Assembly: GCA_017415945.1 (NCBI GenBank)
Contig: JAFQDR010000267.1
Span: 1-6,265 of the forward strand
Reading direction: 5' to 3'
Length of the DNA: 6,265 nucleotides
Source of the DNA: Oscillospiraceae bacterium
GTDB lineage: Bacteria > Bacillota_A > Clostridia > Oscillospirales > Oscillospiraceae
Position numbers and translations under genes: made by a program. Positions 1-6,265 of this stretch are shown in pieces. Each line of letters begins with the position of its first letter. Within the stretch, counting starts at the first letter, position 1. Below the pieces are notes generated by a model that saw only the letters and a program-made list of their open reading frames with translations, was not told the DNA's origin and ran no database searches.

Positions 1-431
1 CCGGACAGTCCGCACCGAGTACGGAGAATTTGTTCAGGCTTGCAGAGATATTCGGTACCACCGTGGATATGCTGCTGGATATACTGGATGAAAAGAACTC
101 ACAATCGACAGATCAGGCACAAATTAAGGAACTGACATCTCAGATACAATACCTGTATCGTGTTGAGTCAGCAAGAAAAGCAGAAGCCGATCGTGTCCGA
201 ATCGAAAATGAAAAGCGTGTAGAAGAACTTCAGAATAAATCAAACAAGGTATGGCTGGTGCAGATTCTGTTTGTTTCGCTCTGTGTCACCTCAGCCATCC
301 CGCTGACGATTGCTGTTTTCTCAGATATGAATCCTACAGTAATCAGTGTATGCGCCGCGCTTATTGGTATCGGGCTTGTAGGCAATATGATTGGAGCTTT
401 AATTAGGTATTATTTGAGTAAGTCGATATGA
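1..431 (+). CDS. Membrane-anchored XRE-family regulator, 5'-truncated by the window edge
   Basis: The frame is open from the first base; the first full codon is at 3. The visible 142 residues begin GQSAPSTENLFRLAEIFG, which is the C-terminal half of an XRE (HTH_3) DNA-binding domain: in this family a W-E-x-G turn precedes the P-S and L-x-x-L-A-x-I-F-G helices. The gene therefore starts before the window, and the TTG at 30 is not a start. After the domain comes a charged, probably coiled-coil stretch (visible residues 38-82, rich in E, K, R and Q), then two membrane helices (about 83-106 and 111-136) and a short end at SKSI. The DNA-binding part should be cytoplasmic and tethered to the membrane; the coil suggests dimerisation. 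Targets are unknown. It ends just before a hairpin terminator and is followed by another membrane XRE gene. The domain call is confident; any specific role is not supported. Confidence 0.85.
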   Translation, partial: GQSAPSTENLFRLAEIFGTTVDMLLDILDEKNSQSTDQAQIKELTSQIQYLYRVESARKAEADRVRIENEKRVEELQNKSNKVWLVQILFVSLCVTSAIPLTIAVFSDMNPTVISVCAALIGIGLVGNMIGALIRYYLSKSI

Positions 432-439
432 ACTTAAAC

Positions 440-469
440 AAAGGACGGTGACGTGTGCATCGTCCTTTT
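440..469 (+). terminator. Intrinsic terminator after the truncated XRE gene
   Basis: An 11-bp stem (440-450 with 458-468, one G-U pair, core AAAGGACG/CGTCCTTT) closes a 7-nt loop and ends in a short TTTT run. It starts 8 bases after the stop codon. The short T run makes it moderate in strength, but the position fits termination before the next promoter. Confidence 0.75.
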
Positions 470-482
470 GCTGTCCCTGCGG

Positions 483-502
483 ATTCCCATATTCCGAGAG
501 TG
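483..502 (+). repeat. 20-bp repeat, copy 1 (candidate operator)
   Basis: ATTCCCATATTCCGAGAGTG matches the copy at 626-645 at 17 of 20 positions in direct orientation. Its right end reaches into the proposed -35 box (501-506) of the promoter that serves the membrane XRE gene at 733. The repeat is directly visible; an operator role is inferred from its placement. Confidence 0.5.
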
Positions 503-529
503 GAAAACGTAACAAATCCATGATATAAT
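501..529 (+). promoter_or_regulatory. Predicted sigma-A promoter for the 733-2037 gene
   Basis: An extended -10 box, TGATATAAT (521-529), is a full match to TGn-TATAAT. At 17-bp spacing lies a weaker -35, TGGAAA (501-506; 4 of 6 to TTGACA). Transcription should begin near 536, leaving a leader of about 197 nt. A second, weaker extended -10 (TGTTAGAAT, 683-691) without a convincing -35 could give a short leader instead. Confidence 0.6.
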
Positions 530-535
530 AGATGT

Positions 536-732
536 GCATCCACCGGGATGAGAAGTCATCCGCAAACATGAAGATACAACCCCAAATTCGGGTTTTTAGC
601 AGTCAAAACAGCGTTTTTGCCCCAAATTCCCGGATTCCGGGAGTGATTCCGCATCTGTTGGGTGGTATTCTCACCGTCAGAATGTTAGAATGATGACGTG
701 AAAAACACAAAATACATCCGGGAGGAACTTTT
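536..732 (+). other. Non-coding leader with several possible hairpins
   Basis: This gene-free stretch lies between the predicted start of transcription and the ATG at 733. It can form three local hairpins: 546-561 (GGATGA/TCATCC, loop GAAG), 578-594 (AACCC/GGGTT, followed by a T run to 597) and 626-644 (ATTCCCGG/CCGGGAGT, one G-U). The 10-mer CCCCAAATTC occurs twice, at 580-589 and 620-629, exactly 40 bases apart. The second hairpin with its T run is attenuator-like but weak. I do not recognise a known riboswitch. It ends in a strong ribosome site, GGAGG at 721-725, 7 bases before the ATG. Confidence 0.4.
626..645 (+). repeat. 20-bp repeat, copy 2 (candidate operator or RNA hairpin)
   Basis: ATTCCCGGATTCCGGGAGTG is the partner of 483-502, lying 143 bases downstream. 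This copy is also an inverted repeat: 626-633 pairs with 637-644 around the loop ATT. It could be a palindromic protein-binding site, as XRE proteins often use, or an RNA stem in the leader. The sequence alone does not decide. Confidence 0.5.
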
Positions 733-2037
733 ATGGAAAAGAAAACAATCGGAGGATTCATCTCCGCACTGCGTAAAGCAAACGGTATGACGCAAAAGGA
801 TCTGGCAGAACGGCTGAATGTTTCCGATAAATCGGTCAGCCGCTGGGAGTGCGATGAAGGTGCCCCGGATCTGTCATTGATCCCGGTGATTGCCGAGATC
901 TTCGGTGTGACCTGCGATGAGCTGCTTCGTGGTGAGCGCAAATCGCCTGAGCAGCGAGCAGATCCAATGGCAGAATCCGAGCCGTCACCAAAAGCCGAGA
1001 AACAGCTGCAGCGGATGCTGAAGTCCGCGATGGCACAGTATAAGAACCGTACCTATATTGCAATGGGGATCTCCGTGGGCGGTTTACTTACCGCACTGAT
1101 CTGCAACCTGGTATTTCTGCGTGCATCCCTTGGATTCCTTCTGGGAGCCATCTTCTTTGCAGCGAGCATTGTTTGCCAGATCGTTTTCCTGAACCGTGCT
1201 ATGTTCAGCGTAGATGAAGATGAATTTCAGAATCTGCCCGAGCTGAACGGATTTAAGAGAAATGCCATCCGACTCACCGAAATCTCCGTAGGGCTTACCG
1301 TACTGTTTGTCGGCTTCACATTCCCGCTTGTGTTGGTGGATGCCTATCTTGGGATCACCTCTGTTGGTATGCTTCTCTATGGTTCCATCGGTATGGCAGC
1401 ATTCCTCGTTCTCTATGCTGTGATATTGTGGTTTGTCAATGCATGGCTGATCAGAAACGGTGTATATGTATTAAGCGAAAAAGAAGCGCAGGCTTATCAT
1501 TATAACCACAAACTGCAGAAAAACCTTGCAATCATTCTTGTAACACTTGTGGTGGTAACTGCATTTGTTCAGGAGGTTGCCACCTCAATCTGGGGGCCGT
1601 ACTCCATAATGAAGAGAACCACTTTCGAGGATTATGACAGCTTCGTTGCCTATATGGAACAGGACATTCCGTATGAAGAGCGGTATTACAGCGGCAGTAA
1701 TTCCTCGCCCAACGAAACTGTGTCTGTGCCTGCTCCCGAAAATGATGAAACCTGGTTTGACCAGTTTGGCAATGAAATCAGCGAAGAGGAAGCACGCCGC
1801 AGAACTGTCGAGGACAGAAACGGCAATGTCCTGTGCGAATATATTGATCGGAATGAAATGGTTTGCTCCATCCGTTTCGGCACCGGTGAGGATATGCTGC
1901 CTATCACGGTAAGTACCTATGATGATCTCGATCAGGCACGACAAACGGTTGCAATACGAAATGTATTCTTCGGAATTGTTTACTGTGTTGAGGCAGCCGG
2001 AGTTCTTCTTACTTATATCTTAAAACGAAAGAAATAA
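733..2037 (+). CDS. XRE-family regulator with six membrane helices and a large extracytoplasmic loop
   Basis: A 434-residue protein starting at an ATG with GGAGG 7 bases upstream. Residues 7-67 are a complete XRE helix-turn-helix domain (MTQKDLAERLNVSDKSVSRW, then APDLSLIPVIAEIFGVTCDELL). A charged linker (68-106) leads to predicted membrane helices at about 108-129, 132-153, 184-206, 211-240, 265-285 and 409-430. With the DNA-binding domain inside, the roughly 120-residue acidic segment 286-408 falls outside the cell, and the final KRKK returns to the cytoplasm, obeying the positive-inside rule. That loop has two cysteines (C368, C378) and two DxxGN turns, and I do not recognise its fold. 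The likely role is a one-component membrane sensor that regulates transcription directly; ligand and targets are unknown. It follows another membrane XRE gene but appears to have its own promoter. It is convergent with the AraC gene. Confidence 0.9.
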   Translation: MEKKTIGGFISALRKANGMTQKDLAERLNVSDKSVSRWECDEGAPDLSLIPVIAEIFGVTCDELLRGERKSPEQRADPMAESEPSPKAEKQLQRMLKSAMAQYKNRTYIAMGISVGGLLTALICNLVFLRASLGFLLGAIFFAASIVCQIVFLNRAMFSVDEDEFQNLPELNGFKRNAIRLTEISVGLTVLFVGFTFPLVLVDAYLGITSVGMLLYGSIGMAAFLVLYAVILWFVNAWLIRNGVYVLSEKEAQAYHYNHKLQKNLAIILVTLVVVTAFVQEVATSIWGPYSIMKRTTFEDYDSFVAYMEQDIPYEERYYSGSNSSPNETVSVPAPENDETWFDQFGNEISEEEARRRTVEDRNGNVLCEYIDRNEMVCSIRFGTGEDMLPITVSTYDDLDQARQTVAIRNVFFGIVYCVEAAGVLLTYILKRKK

Positions 2038-2041
2038 ACAT

Positions 2042-2083
2042 AATGCCCGAAGCAACTGAATGAACGGTTGCTTCAGGCATTTT
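2042..2083 (+). terminator. Strong hairpin terminator between convergent genes
   Basis: Beginning five bases after the stop codon, AATGCC (2042-2047) pairs with GGCATT (2076-2081) and GAAGCAAC (2049-2056) with GTTGCTTC (2067-2074), with one C/A mismatch between the two segments. A short TTT follows. On the minus strand the same hairpin is followed by an AT-rich stretch, so it may also stop transcripts from the AraC gene, for which no other terminator was seen. Confidence 0.85.
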
Positions 2084-2205
2084 CCATTTGTAGTCTCATG
2101 TCATATTAAGTCATTCATATTGCTCACTTCAAATGTCTCCCTAAAGGCTCTACAGGTAAGTACCATAAGTTTCGTCTCTCTGCTTTTTTCCTTGTAACCA
2201 TTTAT
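2084..2205. other. Convergent intergenic spacer, no confident gene
   Basis: No gene with a convincing ribosome site is present. On the minus strand, reading past the AraC stop codon in the same frame gives a further 34 sense codons to a TGA (residues such as KSRETKLMVLTCRAF and RETFEVSNMNDLI). An overlapping frame gives a 25-codon ATG-started reading frame. These may be a remnant of a lost gene or a dispersed repeat, or simply chance. Confidence 0.3.
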
Positions 2206-3087
2206 TTATCCTTTATTACTTTCATCGCGCTTTTTATACTCAGATGGAGTCATACCGGTTCTCTTTTTAAAAATCCTGCTAAAGTATAATGCATTATCAT
2301 ATCCGACTGTAGCCGCAATCTCAGCGATGCGCTTATTTGAGTTTTCTAAATACCCTTTTGCAGCCGCAATTCTCAATGAAGTAATGTACTGCATTGGCGG
2401 AACTTTCATGACACTCTTGAAGCTGTGGATGAACCAATTGACACTCATCAGGTGTTCTTCGGCGTATTGTTCGATGGAGATGGGTCTAGTATAGTTCTCA
2501 TTGAAATAGTGGACCGCACGTTCAATATCGTTGATGGTATCGTTCTTGATCTCACGGCTTTCTTTAATATACCGGTTGATTGTCAGAAGAATATGGTGCA
2601 GATACAGCTTGATGATATCATCATAATTGGCACGCTGAAGCTGCATCTCACGGATGATCTGGTTGTAAATCCACGGATAGTCGGGTGATATACCGGTAAA
2701 AAATACGTTTTCTTCTTTCGGAAGTTCATAGCTGTCCAAATACTCCTCGATCTTCCATCCCGTAAAGTGTACCCAGTAGACTTCGGTCTTATCCTCGACA
2801 TAATAATTGTAGACCTGCGGTTCCTTCGGACGGAAGAGCACCATATGTCCCTTGGTCACGACTGTCGGCGTTTCGCTTCCCTTGAAATAAAAGTATCCCT
2901 TTCCCGCAGCGATATACAGCAACTGATAATCGTTTCGTCCTTCCGGGTGAGGTGTTTCGATAACAGGTCCCGTATGTACGCGATAATACCCGCAGTTATT
3001 GATTTTAATGGGGACGGAAAGATCCTCCACATTTGGGTTCTCATCATCTACATATGCTACGTTGATATCCATGGCATTCTCGTACAT
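2206..3087 (-). CDS. AraC-family transcriptional regulator, likely activator of the transporter-lacZ operon
   Basis: A 293-residue protein starting at the ATG at 3087-3085, which has GGAGG five bases upstream. An upstream in-frame ATG at 3129 is rejected because it lies upstream of the predicted transcription start near 3111. Residues 28-110 resemble the AraC-type cupin sugar-binding and dimerisation domain (YQLLYIAAGKGYFYFKG, then HMVLFRPKEPQVYNYY and VYWVHFTG). Residues 187-286 are the paired helix-turn-helix domain: first HTH about 204-228, second about 252-278. The second contains the family signature KRIAEIAATVGYDNALYFSR, followed by IFKKRTGMTPSEYKK. It is a cytoplasmic DNA-binding protein. 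Being divergent from the symporter and lacZ genes, and facing a pair of direct half-sites, it most likely activates that operon in response to a galactoside or its product. The ligand is inferred only from context. Confidence 0.95.
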   Translation of the reverse strand: MYENAMDINVAYVDDENPNVEDLSVPIKINNCGYYRVHTGPVIETPHPEGRNDYQLLYIAAGKGYFYFKGSETPTVVTKGHMVLFRPKEPQVYNYYVEDKTEVYWVHFTGWKIEEYLDSYELPKEENVFFTGISPDYPWIYNQIIREMQLQRANYDDIIKLYLHHILLTINRYIKESREIKNDTINDIERAVHYFNENYTRPISIEQYAEEHLMSVNWFIHSFKSVMKVPPMQYITSLRIAAAKGYLENSNKRIAEIAATVGYDNALYFSRIFKKRTGMTPSEYKKRDESNKG

Positions 3088-3092
3088 GGCAG

Positions 3093-3098
3093 CCTCCG
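3093..3098 (-). promoter_or_regulatory. Ribosome binding site deciding the AraC gene start
   Basis: CGGAGG on the minus strand lies five bases before the ATG at 3087. It favours this start over the in-frame ATGs at 3129 (before the transcription start) and 3072 (no clear ribosome site). Confidence 0.8.
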
Positions 3099-3117
3099 AT
3101 AGTGTGATTATGTATAT

Positions 3118-3146
3118 ATTATACCACATAAACCCGCTATTTTCAA
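3118..3146 (-). promoter_or_regulatory. Promoter of the AraC-family gene
   Basis: On the minus strand, TTGAAA (3146-3141; 5 of 6 to consensus) and TATAAT (3123-3118) are separated by exactly 17 bp, with a TG extension (3126-3125). Transcription should start near 3111, giving a leader of about 24 nt that contains the ribosome site. Confidence 0.85.
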
Positions 3147-3154
3147 GAGTAACA

Positions 3155-3191
3155 AAGTGATTTTATGCATATAGCAATTGATTTTATTTAT
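3155..3191 (+). promoter_or_regulatory. Candidate AraC-type operator: two 16-bp direct half-sites, 21 bp apart
   Basis: AAGTGATTTTATGCAT (3155-3170) and AATTGATTTTATTTAT (3176-3191) agree at 13 of 16 positions, with an identical 9-bp core TGATTTTAT. They are direct repeats at 21-bp spacing, two helical turns. The second touches the first base of the -35 box of the rightward promoter. This is the known geometry of AraC-family activator sites next to a target promoter. The sites also lie 9 bp upstream of the -35 of the AraC gene's own promoter, so autoregulation is possible. Repeats and spacing are seen; binding is inferred. Confidence 0.7.
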
Positions 3192-3219
3192 TGACCAACT
3201 ATTAATAGGATGATATAAT
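3191..3219 (+). promoter_or_regulatory. Promoter of the transporter-lacZ operon
   Basis: TTGACC (3191-3196; 5 of 6) and TATAAT (3214-3219) are separated by 17 bp, with a TG extension at 3211-3212. Transcription should begin near 3226, leaving a 45-nt leader before the transporter ATG. The match to consensus is strong, so some activator-independent expression may occur. I saw no clear CcpA (cre) site nearby. Confidence 0.85.
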
Positions 3220-3270
3220 ATATCTGTAAGTTAAATCTCACCTCATTTACATATAGACAAGGAGTATATC

Positions 3271-4668
3271 ATGGAACAGCGCAAGTATTTAAAATGGTAT
3301 CACAAGGTTGGTTACGGAACCGGCGACGTTGCGGGTAACTGTGTGTACGCACTTCTCACCGCATTTATGATGATCTATCTGACCGATACAGTCGGACTCA
3401 GTATGGGAATTGTCAGTACCCTGATTGCTGTATCGAAGATCTTCGACGGTGTATCTGATTTTTTCTTTGGCAGAATGATCGATAAGACCCACACAAAGAT
3501 GGGTAAGGCGCGTCCCTGGATGCTCTGGCCCTATATTGGCTGCTCGGTTTGTCTCGTCGCCTGCTTTGCGATCCCCACAAGCTGGGGCGATACTACACAG
3601 TACATTTTCTTCTTTATCTCATATACGCTCCTCAACGCTGTTTTCTTCACCGCGAACAACATTGCCTATGCATCCCTTACTGCGCTGATCACCAAGAACA
3701 CCAGCGAAAGAGTTCAGCTTGGTTCGTTCCGTTTTATCTTTGCTTTTGCAACAAAAATCATCATTGAAGCTGTTACGATACACGCTGTGATCTGGCTCGG
3801 CAACGGCGCTTCTGCCTGGAGAACCATCGCTATTATTTATGCAATCCTCGGTCTGATTACCAACACCATTTCCGTCTTCTCTGTAAAGGAACTGCCTGAA
3901 GCTGATGAGGGAATGGAGGAGGAACGCGAAGAAGAACACAAGCTCACATTCTTTAAATCCTTCAAACTCCTGCTGAAGAACAAATACTACGTTATCATCT
4001 GCATTACCTATATTATGACCCAGCTCTATGCTTCGGTTATCGGTATCGGTACTTACTACGCTAAGTACATTCTCGGCAATGAAGAACTTTTCAGCGATCT
4101 TTCCCTTGCCATCAATGTCACAATGGTTGTTTCTCTGATTGCACTTCCCCTGATCATTAAGAAAATGGGTGGCATGTACAAGCTGAATATGCTTGGCTAT
4201 CTCATTGCCATCATCGGACGTGTAGGTGTTATGGTTGCCGGCTCTATGGGCAGTATCCCGATGATGCTTGCCTTTACCGCAGTATCCACCGTTGGTATTG
4301 CACCGCTCCAGGGCGACATGAACGCACTGATTGCTTCCTGCTCCGAGTACACGACGCTTACCACCGGTCACCATCTTGACGGTATGATGTTCTCCTGCTC
4401 TTCTCTCGGTATCAAAATCGGTGGTGCTTTCGGTACTGCTATCTGCGGCTGGCTTCTTGATGCCACCGGTTATGTTGAAAATGCTGCTGCACAGAATGCC
4501 GGTACAATCGGTATGCTGAATTTCCTCTACCTGTGGGCACCCATTATTATCTGCGCAATAGTTCTGTTCCTGATTTCCAGACTGAAAGTCGAGCAGGCAA
4601 ATGCTAAAATCCTTCTTGTCAAGAATATGAGTCAAGATGACGTTGATACCGTTTACGGAAATGTATGA
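3271..4668 (+). CDS. GPH-family sugar:cation symporter (MelB-like), likely galactoside importer
   Basis: A 465-residue integral membrane protein; AAGGAG (3259-3264) lies 6 bases before the ATG. It has the glycoside-pentoside-hexuronide:cation symporter layout: 12 expected membrane helices with a charged central loop (about 206-228, very rich in Glu). The N-terminus GYGTGDVAGN (D19), the helix-2/loop signature with D59 and D63, and KARPW (79-83) correspond to the MelB segment holding cation-binding D55 and D59. R154 and K382 match other conserved GPH positions. N130 stands where MelB has the sugar-binding D124. There is no C-terminal IIA domain, unlike streptococcal LacS. Family knowledge predicts Na+- or H+-driven uptake. 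The substrate, probably lactose or another beta-galactoside, is inferred from the adjoining lacZ. It is the first gene of the operon and ends 11 bases before lacZ. Confidence 0.95.
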   Translation: MEQRKYLKWYHKVGYGTGDVAGNCVYALLTAFMMIYLTDTVGLSMGIVSTLIAVSKIFDGVSDFFFGRMIDKTHTKMGKARPWMLWPYIGCSVCLVACFAIPTSWGDTTQYIFFFISYTLLNAVFFTANNIAYASLTALITKNTSERVQLGSFRFIFAFATKIIIEAVTIHAVIWLGNGASAWRTIAIIYAILGLITNTISVFSVKELPEADEGMEEEREEEHKLTFFKSFKLLLKNKYYVIICITYIMTQLYASVIGIGTYYAKYILGNEELFSDLSLAINVTMVVSLIALPLIIKKMGGMYKLNMLGYLIAIIGRVGVMVAGSMGSIPMMLAFTAVSTVGIAPLQGDMNALIASCSEYTTLTTGHHLDGMMFSCSSLGIKIGGAFGTAICGWLLDATGYVENAAAQNAGTIGMLNFLYLWAPIIICAIVLFLISRLKVEQANAKILLVKNMSQDDVDTVYGNV

Positions 4669-4672
4669 GGAG
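4667..4672 (+). promoter_or_regulatory. lacZ ribosome binding site overlapping the transporter stop codon
   Basis: GAGGAG begins inside the transporter's TGA (4666-4668) and sits 7 bases before the lacZ ATG at 4680. This arrangement suggests that terminating ribosomes reinitiate on lacZ. An ATG at 4673 opens only a six-codon frame and is not the start. Confidence 0.8.
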
Positions 4673-4676
4673 ATGA

Positions 4677-6265
<1,589 letters not shown>

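Noticed and set aside
30..32. TTG as start codon of the first gene
   Set aside because: The frame is open to the window edge and the residues before it (GQSAPSTEN) fit the XRE domain, so the true start lies upstream of the window.
603..941. 112-codon minus-strand frame across the leader and the start of the membrane-XRE gene
   Set aside because: It overlaps the conserved HTH coding sequence, lacks a recognisable domain and has a Ser/Arg-rich translation typical of a shadow frame.
3088..3129. Upstream ATG extending the AraC protein by 14 residues
   Set aside because: This ATG overlaps the promoter region upstream of the predicted transcription start, and the added residues (MWYNIYII...) do not fit the family. 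The ATG at 3087 has a proper ribosome site.
3226..3270. CcpA catabolite (cre) site near the operon promoter
   Set aside because: No sequence close to the cre consensus with its central CG was found between the promoter and the start codon.
3619..4635. 338-codon open frame on the minus strand opposite the transporter
   Set aside because: Same cause: a codon-register shadow of a well-supported transporter gene, with a low-complexity hydrophilic translation.

Overview
The window looks like chromosomal DNA from a low-to-moderate GC Gram-positive bacterium, most likely a gut-type Clostridia (Ruminococcus or Lachnospiraceae-like). The reasons are strong GGAGG-type Shine-Dalgarno sites, sigma-A promoters with extended TGn-TATAAT -10 boxes, XRE regulators carrying membrane domains, and a compact Firmicutes-style LacZ with the N-terminus MREYESF. 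This assignment is an inference from style, not a database match.

Layout: (1) Bases 1-431 (+) hold the 3' part of an XRE-type gene whose helix-turn-helix is cut by the window edge, followed by a coiled coil and two membrane helices, then a hairpin terminator at 440-469. (2) Bases 470-732 contain no gene. They hold a likely promoter (501-529), a pair of near-identical 20-bp repeats (483-502 and 626-645) and a leader that can form several hairpins. (3) Bases 733-2037 (+) encode a 434-residue membrane-anchored XRE regulator with six predicted membrane helices and a large loop predicted to lie outside the cell, ending in a strong terminator (2042-2083). (4) Bases 2206-3087 (-) encode an AraC-family regulator, convergent with the previous gene. 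(5) Bases 3088-3270 are a compact divergent control region: near-consensus promoters face both ways, and two 16-bp direct half-sites 21 bp apart abut the -35 box of the rightward promoter. (6) Bases 3271-4668 (+) encode a GPH-family sugar:cation symporter. (7) From 4680 to the window end (+) is lacZ, a GH2 beta-galactosidase cut by the window edge after 528 codons but retaining both catalytic glutamates.

Parts 4-7 form a self-contained beta-galactoside utilisation locus. The AraC protein probably senses the sugar through its cupin domain and activates the divergent transporter-lacZ operon. The symporter imports a galactoside and LacZ hydrolyses it in the cytoplasm. The 11-bp gap between transporter and lacZ, with the lacZ ribosome site overlapping the transporter stop codon, points to co-transcription and translational coupling. 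The two XRE membrane proteins to the left have no visible link to sugar use and look like a separate sensory or stress-response pair. No RNA genes, CRISPR arrays or insertion sequences were seen. The main points for a second look are the AraC half-site geometry, the paired repeats around the membrane-XRE promoter and the extracytoplasmic loop of that regulator.
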